A stretch of DNA of 64,000 bases, from NCBI RefSeq assembly GCF_958450345.1, contig NC_088782.1:5589501-5653500 (forward strand). The letters run 5' to 3'. This document shows positions 51,255 through 63,507 of the stretch, one piece after another. Both the position numbers and the translations under genes were made by a program. The stretch comes from Calliphora vicina (lineage: Eukaryota > Arthropoda > Insecta > Diptera > Calliphoridae). The notes below the pieces were generated by a model. The model had not been told where the DNA came from, did no database searches, and saw only the letters and a list, made by a program, of their open reading frames with translations. Each line of letters opens with the position of its first letter. The first letter of the stretch is position 1.

Positions 51255-52558
51255 TACATTTTCAAATCCCAGTTTATTGGCAAAATTGCTTTACAAACCT
51301 ACATACTTGTTTCACATTTAAAATGTAATTTAAATTCCTAGTTGATCAATTGTTAAAGAAAACTTTATTAATATGCTGATGAAAATCAAATCAAAAAACC
51401 AAACAGCAACAAACCAAACTAAAAAATTGAAAAAAAATTCTTCTTGAAAATGAAAGAAAAGAAAAAATGAACAAGACAAAAAAAAAACACAAGAAATCTC
51501 TTTTTTCGTATTTGTATGTTCTTGTTAAATATTTTTGTTACTTTGACAAAACAAAAAGCAAACACTATCATTCGAAGAAAATAAATACAAACTCATTGTT
51601 ATGCACGAATTCCATTGGAAAAGGGTTTCAATATACAGTCTAAAAAAAATATTTATATATGCGCAATAAACTCAACACTCCACTTCAGGCATAAATATTA
51701 TTTTTTTTTGTTTCATTTATTTTTCATGTTTTGTTGGAAATTAATTTTTATTTATACCAATTTGATTTTATTTTTAAAACTGAGTATTTTAATTTAAAGC
51801 AGGCAGCTACAACAATTCTAAAATTATATAAATCTTCAAAAAGCCATGAAAAATTCGTCAAAAAAAAACAAAAAAACTTCAAACCTAAAACAGTTTTTGG
51901 TTATGCCATGTTTTTCACCTAAAAATTGCACAATATTTCTACATTTTAAGCAAAAAATATAGAAATTTGTAAAAACTTATTTACATCATGCAACATTATT
52001 ATGATGGGTAAGGAAAAACACGGCATAACCTAAAATGATACCCTGATATCATATACGCCCAGCTTCCGGTAAAACTACGTTACGTTTCTTCTAACTACTC
52101 ATACGTTTATCTCTATTAAATAAATATTTACCATCTTCTACTGCACAACTTTTACTACTTTTACTACTAACGCACTCTCCTACGCTACGAAAAAGGTATG
52201 TATGGTATTCATTTTGGTATAGATATCGCAACAATTTGTTCGTAGACTTGTCAAAATATTAAGATGATCGGATTCGTGCCTTATAGGATCTGAATTTGCA
52301 TTAATGAGATTTTCCATTTTTTTTCCATTTTTTGCTAAACATTGGGCTTAAATTCTTTTTACATACTTATTAACAGGGCAACCAAAAATATGCTCTAAAA
52401 AAAAGGGTTTTGTGCGAAAAATGTGCTCTTAGAATATACAAAATATGCACTAAATGTAGTTTGTTTTAGTTTAAAATTAAAAATTTTATTAAAAAATAAA
52501 ATAAATGGCAAATAAAATACTAAATTCATAAATTAAATTTGGTTTTTATATTTGGGGT

Positions 52559-52709
52559 ATTCAAACGGTCTGCTGTTGGGTCATATTGTCATAATGTCCT
52601 AATATTTTTTTTTAGTTTAAACAAATTGAAACACAACAAAAATTATTTTTAACTAAAAAAATATGTTAGGACATTATGACAATATGACTTAATAGGAGAC
52701 CGTTTGAAT
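52559..52709. mobile_element. 151-bp palindromic MITE
   Basis: The left arm ATTCAAACGGTCTGCTGTTG, continued by 'tcatattgtcataatgtcct', is inverted at the right around a short A/T centre. It shares its inner arm with 42006-42261. Confidence 0.75.
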
Positions 52710-53037
52710 CTCCCAATTATATTTAACTTATAATGTCTTTATCCATTGAGGAAAGACTTCACGTTTAAAATTATTTAATACTTGTTGATCGCCCCGCCCG
52801 GCTTCGTCCGGTAGCATTTACTAATGTTAGTTCTTCAAGTTTCTCCAAGCCACCCACACCACCCTGTTCTTATTTATTTGCAAATGAAATATCTAAATTT
52901 GTACTGCATACTTTAGGGAGCTTTTTTATTACAGTTGACTGGACTCACAAAAAAAAGAATTTCCGAGTTTTAGCCGGAATTTTTGATTTTTTTTTCTTTA
53001 CAAAACATCTCCTGAAAATTTCGAATCGAATAAAAAA

Positions 53038-53778
53038 CAAGTAAGAAAGTATGATCGGTCAAGCCCGACCATATAATACCCTACACCAAGTAAATGAGTA
53101 AACATTTTTTTCTTTTAAAATTTCAATAATTTATATTTTTGAGTGATTTTCGGAAGTGGGCCTTATATGGGGACTATGACCAATTATGGACCGATCACCA
53201 TGAAATTAGGTAGTGTGATTTATGTCTATATGAAAGTTTACTATGTTGAATTTTGTGAGTATACCAACATTTTTAAGCGATTTATGCACGTTAAAGTGAT
53301 TTTCGGAAGCCGGTCTATATGGGAGCTATGACGAATTATGGACCGATCGTAACAAAATTTGGTGACATGAATTTTGCATATATAAAACTTATTTGGAGCG
53401 GAATTTGTGGAGATACATTTATAAATTAAACATTTATGACCGATAAAGTACAATTTCGGAAGGTCATTTGTATGGGGGCTAGGTGAAATAATGGACCGAT
53501 TTCAGCAAGTTTCAATAGGCTTGGTCCTTGGGCCGAAAAAATAATATGTACCAAATTTGATCGAAATATCTTGAAAATTGCGACCTGTACTCTGCGCATA
53601 AAGTTTACATGGACAGCCAGCCAGCCAACCAGACGGACGGACGGACATCGTTTAATCGACTCAGAAAGTGATTCTAAGTCGATCGGTATAATTTAAGGTG
53701 GGTGTTGACTAATATTTTGCGTTACAAACATCTGCACAAACGCATAATACCCTCCCCACTATGGTGGTGTAGGGTATA
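53038..53778 (-). mobile_element. HINE-A element, inverted, complete
   Basis: Reads on the minus strand from tataccctacaccaccatag (53778) through the GTCC/GGCT tract to the hairpin ggtcgggcttgaccgatcat and the cttacttg end at 53038. Highly similar to 22842-23506. It contains an extra partial duplication of the 'cgatttatgcacgttaaagt' segment and is non-coding. Confidence 0.8.
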
Positions 53779-53786
53779 AAAAAAAT

Positions 53787-54109
53787 CCAAATAAGTTTTA
53801 TATAAACAAAATTAGTCATAGCTCCCATATAGACCCGCTTCCGAAAATCACTTTAACGTGCATAAATCGCTTAAAAATTTTGGAATACACACAAAATTCA
53901 ACATAGTTAACTTTAATATAGACATAAATCACACGTCATAATTTCATGGTGATCGGTCCATAATTGGTCATAGCCCCCATATAAGGCCCACTACCGAAAA
54001 TCACTCAAAAATATAAATTATTGAAATTTTAAAAGAAAAATGTTTTTGCTCTTTTACTTAGTGTAGGGTATTATATGGTCGGGCTTGATCGACCATACTT
54101 TCTTACTTG
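53787..54109 (+). mobile_element. HINE-A 3' half, facing the previous copy
   Basis: Begins inside the family at 'ccaaataagttttatataaa' and runs to hairpin ggtcgggcttgatcgaccat and 'cttacttg'. With 53038-53778 it forms an inverted pair whose outer about 330 bp can fold back. Confidence 0.75.
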
Positions 54110-54336
54110 TTTTTTTATTGCATAATAAGAATATACATGTGGTCAAAATTTGGTGAAATTCTACTTCCACAAAGTGGGTCAAAAGATCAAGAAATATTAG
54201 TTTTGTTCCAGATGTCTACTAACACAAAAATTTAAAACTCAATTATTTCGAAATGGCAATAAAATGATACACTATTATTTTATTAGGAGACGATTTTTTT
54301 TTTATTTTTCCAAATAATGACAATTTTACTACAACA

Positions 54337-54488
54337 TTTCCAATTGAATTGCAGAATTTTCCAATTGAATTTCAGAATTTTCCAATTATATTTCAAAAAA
54401 TTCTAATTGTATTTCAGAAATTCTGAAATATAATTGGAAATTTCTGAAATTCAATTGGAATTTTTGGAAATATAATTAGAAATTTCTG
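54337..54488. repeat. Palindromic minisatellite
   Basis: About four roughly 22-bp units of TTTCCAATTGAATTTCAGAA type are followed directly by about three in inverse orientation (TTCTGAAATATAATTGGAAA), so the array is mirror-paired about 54418. Units differ by a few bases. Confidence 0.8.
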
Positions 54489-55382
54489 TAAATGGTGTAG
54501 ATATGTATTCGAACAAAGCTGTAGCTTATTTTATTCAGAAGTTGACAAATTGTGAAAAAACATTACAAATGTATACATTATTTAAAAGACCTAACGATGT
54601 TATTTTTATATTATTTCTAAATATATCATGAAGAGAGTCAACTCAAAATTTAAAAAAAAAATAATTTTTTTAATACATTACAATGAAACAACTGTACGGA
54701 TCAACTGTATTTTTTGGCGAAAGAGTATAGAAAATGATAGCAGATTTTTACAGTGGGTAGATATGACCACTGCATATCGATTTCTTGCAAAAAGAGAAAA
54801 ATAAAAAATTTGAGTTGATGCTCTTTAGAGGAACCAGTGCGTGCGATATATTTAGAAATGACTGCGGTAGGATACTAATTTGAGTGAGCATAAAAAAATT
54901 GTTAAGGATATAATTTTAGTTTTTGGACATATTTTCAACACTTTGGCCTACACTTTCATTTACAAACGACACGATCCGATCATCGTAATATTTTTTTTAA
55001 AGCGTTTCTACTACCCATGAATTAAGACTAGAAGAACTTACGCCCATATCTTTTGTCTATACAATATTAGATCAATGAATGAGTAATGAACATGAATTGT
55101 ATGTCTATGAATTTAACTAGGATTAAAATGTATATGGAATAATAAAGTAAATCTCAAGCATTAACATACATCAATAATAAGTTATGATTTTGTAGGTCTG
55201 CGAAGGTATTCGTGAACTTGTTCACAAAAAGCGTATAAGTTTAGCACAATATTTATTTTTTAGTCGTACCTAAATATTATAGAGAAATTCTTCGGATTTT
55301 AACAAGGTTTACTACTTACATTTTGAGATAGAAAATATATTTTATATTACATCATCAGAAAAAAACGAATTATTATTTCTTA

Positions 55383-55635
55383 GGCCCTAATTTTTTAAAT
55401 CACGTCACCAAAGTGATATTTATGTGGAAGCAGAAACAAAATTTTAAAAATTTGTTTTTGTTTTATACACAAAATTTTCAAATTATGAAAGGCAAATCAA
55501 TGCCTGAATTTTGGAGCGTTTGTTCTGTTCATAATTTGTATATAAAACAAAAACAAATTTTTAAAATGTTTTAAATTTTGATTTTGCTTTCCACATAAAT
55601 ATCACTTTGGTGACGTGATATAAAAAATTAGGGCC
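55383..55635. mobile_element. Harbinger-like MITE with TTA duplication
   Basis: Begins GGCCCTAATTTTTTAAATCA and ends with its inverse; the arms pair for about 110 bp ('cgtcaccaaagtgatattta', 'aaatttgtttttgttttata'). TTA flanks both ends (55380-55382, 55636-55638), the usual PIF/Harbinger target. 253 bp, no gene. Confidence 0.8.
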
Positions 55636-55699
55636 TTATTGAATAATAAATTTTAACTCTCTGCCTCAGTAAACCACAAACATAACATTTTTGTAAAAT

Positions 55700-55986
55700 A
55701 TCACAATAAACATACGATTCGAAATTACTGGAGTGCCAGCCTATTTTACAATTTGGACCAGGCGCGGATCCAGGTCAACCATTGGGGGGGGGGGAATTAA
55801 AATTTGTTCTACATTTTTCTTTTTATTCCTTTTTTATATGAAAATTTTTCGTTTTTGGGGGGAAATTTCCTATTTCACCCCCTCTGGATCCGCTTGATTT
55901 GGACTATATGCACGTCTGGTCGATTTTGTACAAATTGTAAAATAGGCTGGGATTCCAGTAATTTCAAATCGTATGTTTATTGTGAA
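55700..55986. mobile_element. Palindromic MITE split by a small hAT element
   Basis: The left arm 'cacaataaacatacgattcg' to 'gcctattttacaatttgga' (55702-55757) is inverted at 55930-55984. The centre is displaced by the 138-bp element at 55759-55896. The outer TSD is not resolved. Confidence 0.75.
55759..55896. mobile_element. 138-bp hAT-type MITE with perfect 8-bp TSD
   Basis: The left end CAGGCGCGGATCCAG and the right end (inward CAAGCGGATCCAG) are flanked by ATTTGGAC on both sides (55751-55758, 55897-55904). It contains a G12-type run near 55786 and C-run near 55878 in inverse positions. No coding sequence. Confidence 0.85.
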
Positions 55987-56342
55987 CATTACATACAGAT
56001 TTTTATTAATAACTCAGGATCCAATTGAAAACTAGGGAAACCTTTTAAACATATAAGAGAGATGATGGTTTCCCCATCTCATATTAAACCTTAGTATGTT
56101 TTAAAATGTCTCTCAAAATATATTTTGGGTCTAATAACCATTTAAGAAAACTTTTTTTTATTTTTTGGAAAATATTTGTATTTTCTCCCAAAAGAACACA
56201 TAAAGTCATATAGCCGCATATATCGCTCAAAACTCAAACCATAAATTTTAAATTTTCAAAATTTTAAAAAATAAAAAAATTTGTTTTTGAATTTAATAAA
56301 TTATAACACTTTCCAATAAATTAAGACTTTTTGACTGGAAAA

Positions 56343-57388
56343 GAATAGCGAACCTTTAAATCTGAAAGGACATGCTGAGTAGATAATTTTTGTAGAATAA
56401 ACTTATAGTCCAGCTGGTCTGGTTTTTTTAAAGTGTGTCAAAGTTTTAATTTTTTGGTCGAAGCGAGCATTATACTGAAAAAGTATAAAAATCCAAAAAA
56501 TGTAAAATTTTTTGTATTTAAGAAATACAAAAACTTTTAAGATTTGGTTTTATAGCAAGTCTTTCTCTATTGATCTTCCATATTTCAAACAAATTTCACC
56601 AATAATTTACAATTTACATATTTGTTACCATTTATTGTTTACGAATATGGCAAAATTTATGTAAAACAGATTTGGATGTGTGTAACTTTTTATAGGGATG
56701 AGATAACTGTTAGCATGTTATTTTTATTGTTTTCGAAATTTTATAGCAAATATATATCATATTTTAAAAACAAATTTCGAACCTTTGTAGGCCCGCCATA
56801 TCTAAAAAACCAAATAAAGATCGAGCAGAATTAAAAAAAATAAATAAATAAACCTAAATATCTCTTGAACTAAAAGAGGTAACTTACATATATTTTGTAG
56901 ATCTCCTTATGGACTATTTACATTTTAAATTTCAGCTCATTCGGATCATACTTGGATTTTTGGAGATATTTTTAAAAAATGTGAGCCGGTATTTGGTTTG
57001 TAATTATGCTAATTAAGCGCAAAGGGCTCTATTTACAACTTTTGTGTCTTTGGTGACCCCCAATGAAATTTTACGGCAAAAAATTTCGTAGAATATTTTA
57101 ATCCTTAAATGTCCTTTTTGAAAGGACTTTTTTCGATTTTCTCAAAAAAGGTGTCAAATTGACCCCTAAAGAGAGGATATAGGGGGTTAAGATCTTCCAC
57201 AAAAATGATCCCCATAAAATTCCACAATATAACTCTGACAATAAGAATTCTCTCAGATATTAACTTCGATCAAAAAATTATAACTTTGACCCAATGTAAA
57301 AAAAATTCAGACCAGCTGGACTATAAGTTTATTCTACAAAAATTATCTACTCAACATGCCCTTTCAGAATTATAGGGTCGCTAGTCTG
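56343..57388. mobile_element. About 1.05-kb element with about 90-bp inverted ends
   Basis: The left arm from 'gaatagcgaacctttaaatc' through 'gctgagtagataatttttgt' to 'cttatagtccagctggtctg' is inverted at 57300-57388. The interior is AT-rich with no recognised protein. Exact termini and TSD are not determined. Confidence 0.7.
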
Positions 57389-59146
57389 TTACAAAAATGC
57401 TGTTGGACAGTGTAATTAACATGTGCTGAATTCACAACAATTTGTATCGTGTATCTTGTATTAAATACAATTTTTGTTTATTAGTTTTTGAACACCCATT
57501 GTATATTGTATGAATGTTTTCGAAAGCGTAGTATGTATTGTTATACATACTACGCTCATTTTTCAAATTACTCTCTCACATATACGGGTACTGTGTGCTC
57601 AGAGAAATTTATAGCTGTAAACCAATACAACTTTTTAAAAACATACAAAATAAAAGTGTATATGTGTATTTAATTTTTGTATGAACATTTCCAACAACAA
57701 GCTTACACTATTGTATTTGAATTCAATAATACACTCGATACAATGATACAAGGGGTTTTGTGAACAAATTATGTGGGTTTTTTCAAAATTTAAAAATTAG
57801 CTTGTTGAAATCCTTAATTATTGCTAAAAACCCTATGTGCAATAAATATATTATTTGTTACACTGTATTAAAAATTCTAGGATCCTGGCCTACAGTACTC
57901 CAGTGTTGGCATATCTCAACATGTAAGTAGTAAATATAAGACTTAACTATTTGACCAGGAAAATATATTTCCTTTTTAATCGTATCTGAACTGAAAGTAA
58001 CTAATTTTTAAGTGGAATTTTTTTAGCATACTTTTAATAATCATTTATTCCACTTTTTAGGACAATCTCTTATGTTTTCATTTTAAAAATAAAATAAAGA
58101 AAACATTGTTCCAGAAACTAAACCATTCCATAGAATACAAATTCAGTATTTCTTTATGAAACTGATACCATAAGAAACTAGGGTATTAATACTTAGAAAA
58201 CTACTTAGATTAATTAATTTTCAAATATTTTATTTTATTTCTATTGAGAATATAAACAAAAATAAATTATTATTTAACATTAAACCAAAACATACATACA
58301 TAAATCGTCCCCCATATGGATTTAATAGTTTTTTTTATACTTTTGAACTCTTGACAATGGAAAACTGCTTGTGCGATGAGTTTGTATTAAAATGCACACA
58401 CAGCAATAACAATTTTCTTAAAATGATAGAATGAAAAAAAAAACACATAAATAAATAAAAACTAAAAAAAATATATATATTTATATATATATACATTTTA
58501 AACAAAAACTCCTGCTTGCAAAAAAAAAAAATAAATCAAAAATAAAAAGCGATGAAGGGAAAACAAGTTCAATATTTTTAATTAAAATCAGATTTCCACC
58601 TCTTTTTTTACTGCCACCACCACCAATGTTTTATTAAACAAAAAAACCAAAAAGAAAAAACCCTCTCTCACTCTCTATTGAATTCATTTCCTCCTTATAA
58701 TTTCTTTTGTTTGTACTTCTGTAGAATTTTCAATCTAACAATAAGTAGAATTTTATTTTTTTCTGTTGTTATTGTTATTCATATGCCACATCATGCATTC
58801 ATTCATTCGTTCACTTTTTCAGTTGTTCATTCATTCTCGCATTCATTTGTTTATTTTCATACCCTACACCACCATAGTGGGAAGAGTATTATGCGTTTGT
58901 GCCGATGTTTGTAACACCCACCTTAAAGTCAGAATCACTTTCTGAGTCGATTAAACGATGTCCATCCGTCAGTCCGTCCGTCCGTCCGTCTGACTGGCTG
59001 GCTATGTTAACCTTGTGCGCAAAGTATAGGTCGCAATTTTGCAGATATTTCGAAACTGGCTAAAATCGGTCCATTATTTCACTTAGCCCCCATACAAATG
59101 TCCTCTCGAAATAGGACTTTCTCGGTTATAAATGTTTAATTTACAT

Positions 59147-60665
59147 CAGAGCAAGGCATTTCCTATGCACGCGTGCTTTTCGGCCATTATTAAATTTAAA
59201 ACAAAGTACTCACACGTATTAAAAACTCATTTAGTCTCGTTTGAGGGTTAATTTTAGAAGGTTGTGTTGTCGCATGTTTCATGCTTTTGTACACGCAGAG
59301 AAAAAATATAGTTGGGCATGGTTACTGTAACCATTTAAATAGTGTTACAAGATTTATAACCATATTATAGTCACAGTAACCATTTTCATGATTGTGATAA
59401 CCATAATATGTTTAATTTACGATTCACATGATTGTATCAACCATATATATGGTTACAGCAAACAAATATATGTTTGTGGCAACCATATTTATGATGAATA
59501 ATTTTATCATAATATGTTGTTCTCAGATTATGATAAGCCTTAAGCCGAGAGCACCATAACATGATAAGTCCTTCATCATATGAATGGTTGTCACAAACAT
59601 ATATTTGTTTGCTGTAACCATATATATGGTTGATACAATCAAATGATTCGTAAATTACCCATATTATGGTTACCACAATCATGTAAATGGTTACTGTGAC
59701 TATAATATAGTTAAAAAACTTGTAACAATATTGAAATGGTTACAGTAACCATGCCCAACTATATTTTTTCTCTGCGTGTACATGAAGATTATAATGCAGG
59801 GATGGAAAAATAGTATTATCAACGCATGGTGTACGTTTTTAGAATTATAAACTTTTGCTAAATAAAATTATTTTAATCTAAAATGCTTTCTAAACTCGAT
59901 ATAAGTAAAGAAGTCTAACAGAAATTTACAAATTTTAAATTTAAAAATATTGACCCATAATCATAGTCAGACACTAAAGTCGGTTCTTTTTAGAAACAAC
60001 CTTAAAATAAAAACCTGCTTTTAATTATTTTGCAACTATAGTCAAAATTAAAGTATGTTCTAAACTGAACCGACTTTAACTGGGTGCCACCTCAAATGTA
60101 GAAAATGTTTTCATACAATATACATAAAAAAATATAGAAAAAAAAAAAAAGGTAAACAATAAAAGTAACAGAAAAATCTAAAAAAAAGCAAATTGTGGTG
60201 GAAAAATGGAAATAATAAGATTCATATCATAATTAGGATATGTTGGTTCTAATTTTATTAATAACTGTTCAATAATTGCAAAATCTCTGCCAATATCTTG
60301 TAACATAAATATGTTTGACTTTTTGTCGAACTTTTTTACTTGGCGAAGAACAGCTGATGCTGTTGTTAAATGAGTTAAAAGCAGCTTCAGCTAGTTTTAT
60401 ATTTACAGTCGACTTTAATGTCAAAAGTATATTTTATCTTGTCTATGGTAGACCTAAAGTCCACTCTTAAGTAAGGACGACTTTATTTCTCCTAAAATAT
60501 ACTTTATTTCTGACTATGATTATGGGACATTATTTTTAATTAAAATACCAACATTTCAAAATTAAAATTTCCATGCCTGTGCTGTAGTGATATGAGAGTA
60601 TTTTTCTCTTTTCTTATTTTTCGCTCTTGCAACAATTGACCAATCGCATGTGTTGCCGGGCTCTG
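59147..60665. mobile_element. hAT-type element copy B, inside a HINE-A
   Basis: Ends CAGAGCAAGGCATTTC and inward CAGAGCCCGGCAACAC are the same as copy A. The flanks ATTTACAT (59139-59146) and TTTTATAT (60666-60673) each differ by one base from ATTTATAT, the sequence at the homologous spot in the uninterrupted HINE-A at 22842. That supports an 8-bp duplication followed by mutation. It carries the palindromic TA element at 59292-59778. Confidence 0.88.
59292..59778. mobile_element. Intact 487-bp palindromic TA element (reference copy)
   Basis: Begins CACGCAGAGAAAAAATATAG and ends with its exact inverse; TA flanks both sides (59290-59291, 59779-59780). The two halves are inverted copies of each other over nearly the whole length, centred about 59535, with only scattered mismatches. 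Smaller palindromes such as AACCATATATATGGTT are nested within each arm. Copy A of the host hAT has plain 'cttttgtacatgaagatt', giving the empty site. It has no coding capacity; the TA target suggests a Tc1/mariner-type transposase in trans. Confidence 0.92.
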
Positions 60666-62584
60666 TTTTATATAGTTACCTACACAAATTTGGTTCCAAA
60701 TAAATTTTATATATACGGAACTAATTTTTATGATAGCTCCCATATAAGTTCCACTTCCCAAAATCACTCTAAGGAGCACAAAAATTTTGGTATTCAAATA
60801 AAAAAAGTTTTATATAAAAACAAATCACATTCCAACTTTTTTTGCGAATCAATCCATAATTGAACATAGTTCCAACATAATTCCCATTTCCGTAAATAGC
60901 TTCAACGAGCATAAGTCTCTTAATAATTTTATTATCCACATATAATTCTACATTAATGGCGATCATTCCATAATTGACCATAGTTCCGAAAATCTCTCAA
61001 CAAAATAAATTCTAGAAATTTTCAAAGAAAATTATTTTTGCTTATTTACTTAGTGTAGGGTATGTAAATGGTCGGCTTTTACCGACCATACTTTCTTACT
61101 TGTTTTTATTTTATTATTGTGTAACTTTCGCACACATTCACACTCTCTCACTCTATATATCTCACTCTCTCACTTCGTTTACATTCATGTTTGTGTATTG
61201 TAAAATATTATTTATATAATTTTTTTTTTTTATTTTCAATACGATTTCCTTTTGCATTTTCATACCCAAATGCTTTCTTTTTGTAAATAAATAAAATTTA
61301 TGCATAGAAAAAAACCATACATGAAAGCTTTTTCTTTATTTCAAACACTCACTTGAATATTGCTAACAAAAAAAGAAAAAACTTTATAAAGTTAAGTAAT
61401 TGTAAATATTATTATTTGAAAAAAAAAACAAGTAAAAAAATCTTATTTATTTAGTTTTTTAGTTTTTATATTTTTAAAATTTTGTTAAACATTTTCCTTT
61501 GTTGCCAGAAAATTAAAAATTTAAAAAACACATTAAACTTTTGCATAAAATTATAATGAAACATTTTCAAAATGATCAAAGTAAAATTAATTGGATACTA
61601 GCAGATAGTTGAAATTTGGATTGAAAAATTTCTCTTTAAAACTTTCATAATAATTAAATATTAAAAATAAATATCTATTGTCAAAGTTTGTGTTGAAATT
61701 TAATAGAAATGGAAACACTACACTGTAAACTTTATTTTCCCATGGAAACTTATTTCGCAAAATAACTTACAATTATTGAGTTGCTGAATAATATTTCGTG
61801 CCAAACTTTATTCGGCTAATATGTTTCGAAAATTATATCAAAAATGTCATAAAAGTACCATTAGAAGAAATATAAAGTACCACTAAGTTCCTTAATATGT
61901 GGTTCTCGTCACAGTTCTCTGTTTTTAGAAGAGTCCAAAAAAAGTTGTACAAAATCTCTTTCATTAACACAAACGAACCTCAAAAACGATAACAAGAAAA
62001 GCTGTTTAAAAAATGGTGTCTTTCTAATACTTTGATAAAATTGAACGTGAAACATATAGCATATTTTCGAGGTTTTAGGGCAACATTATTTGAAAAGAAA
62101 CTACATTTTTTTCTAAAAAGAACACAAAGAATGGTAAAAGGAATAATAGAGGCATCATTTATGCCAGAAAAGAAAACGCCATAAGTATGTACTAGGGTGA
62201 TCGGCCCGGTTTTTAATAAGCGGTTCTTTTGGTTAAGTCGGTTTCGCTTTTCTTGAAAAGCTCACATTTCCAATATCGAATAAACCGGGGTTTTTTCTAA
62301 AAGTGTGTTTTTATGAGTCTTAAGGCCTAATTTTGTAAAACGCAACGACAAACGTTAAACAAATTTTGTATGCAAATTATTCAAGTTTAAAACCTATTTC
62401 CCAGTATTCTTCATACAAATTGCTTACGTTTCTGAACGCTTCGTTTTATAAAATGAGACTGTTAGTGTATTAAAAATTCAAATAACTTTAAAAAAAAAAA
62501 TACTTCAACTATTTTAGAAGACTTTTTTTATATTTATAAAAATGTCACAGCGATCTGGAAAGCTTGAAAACTTACTCAATGCAT

Positions 62585-62710
62585 TGTCATATATATGCCC
62601 TACAAGAACACAGAGTGGAAAGATCATTTTCAATGTTTAGCTTTATAAAAACAAAGGCAACAAATCGATATACTCCAAAGCAATTTAACTGTGTTTTATT
62701 CCTATGCGAT
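62585..62710 (+). pseudogene. hAT transposase C-terminal dimerisation-domain remnant
   Basis: The + frame reads EHRVERSFSMFSFIKTK followed by ATNRYTPKQFNCVLFLCDCF. This fits the hAT dimerisation pattern 'ERxFS....I.TK.RNRL....', with the invariant Glu-Arg, Phe-Ser and Asn-Arg positions kept. No catalytic or BED-finger part is present upstream, and the frame is cut at its end by the TTAA element. It fits the hAT-type ends and TSD of the enclosing element. Confidence 0.65.
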
Positions 62711-62718
62711 TGTTTTAA

Positions 62719-63291
62719 CCTTCATAAGGTCTTCAAATTTACTGACGTTAACAATCTTCGGGTCAAATTTAACCCGAAAAGAAAATATATATTTTTTTCC
62801 AGTTTTTTTTTTTAAACCTAACGTAGTTGTTGACTTTTGAAATTAAATAAAAGTCATAATATATCAACCACACATTTTAGGAAAAACTCAATTTTAATTT
62901 CAAAATGTGTCAAATTTGACCCGAATATCTTATGAAGGATAAGAAAACAATAGCTTTGGTTTTTACCCGTGGAATCCCAGTTTTCATACAAATAAAAAAC
63001 GAGACGGATATTTGTTACTGCTACCAAAGCTCTGAAAACATTTAACTTAATTGTGCGTAACAAAAATTTAAGATTTTAGCTCCAGGTCAAATTTGACCCA
63101 ATGACCTTAAGTGAAAAACATTTTATACATATTTTTTTGCCAATTTGTGTTTCTAAAAACCTAACGTAGTTGTTAATATTTAAAATTAAATAAAATTCAT
63201 AAAATATCAAAAATATCAACCACTCACTTTTAGAAAAAATTAAATTTTAATTTCAAAATGGGTCGAATTTGACCCGAAGACCTTGTGAAGG
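62719..63291. mobile_element. piggyBac-like MITE nested in the hAT element
   Basis: The left end CCTTCATAAGGTCTTC and the right end (inward CCTTCACAAGGTCTTC) are flanked by TTAA (62715-62718, 63292-63295). Internal palindromes of GGGTCAAATTTGACCC type occur near 62759, 62908, 63086 and 63270. A block starting 'cctaacgtagttgtt' occurs twice (62816 and 63162). 573 bp, non-coding. Confidence 0.85.
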
Positions 63292-63507
63292 TTAAAAGAA
63301 GTAATCAAAATTAGAATTATAAAGTATTTAAGCGTTTTAAAAAGGCTTAGTTTTATATCAAAAATATCAACGACTCACTTTTAGAAAAAATTAAATTTTA
63401 ATTTCAAAATGGGTCGAATTTGACCCGAAGAATTTGTGAAGGATAAAAGAAGTAATCCAAATTACAATTATAAAGTATTTAAGCGTTTTAAAAAGGCTTA
63501 TTTTTAG
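63204..63507 (+). repeat. 151-bp tandem duplication across the piggyBac right end
   Basis: Two adjacent copies start 'atatcaaaaatatcaac' at about 63204 and 63355 and end 'gcgttttaaaaaggctta'. Each contains the element's right end plus flanking hAT DNA, so the duplication followed the insertion. The second copy has 'aatttgtgaaggataaaa' where the first keeps the intact TTAA junction. Confidence 0.85.

Larger units (their letters stand above)
58859..61102 (+). mobile_element. HINE-A element interrupted by a hAT insertion
   Basis: The 5' part (58859-59146) runs from cataccctacaccaccatag through the (GTCC)n tract to 'tcggttataaatgtttaatt'. The 3' part (60666-61102) resumes at 'acacaaatttggttccaaat' and ends with hairpin ggtcggcttttaccgaccat and 'cttacttg'. 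The uninterrupted copy at 22842 shows the original joint. Confidence 0.85.

Noticed and set aside
52785..52815. GC-rich hairpin (cgcccggcttcgtccgg) in AT-rich DNA
   Set aside because: It resembles transposon-end hairpins seen in many insects, but no partner end or TSD was found, so no element is called.
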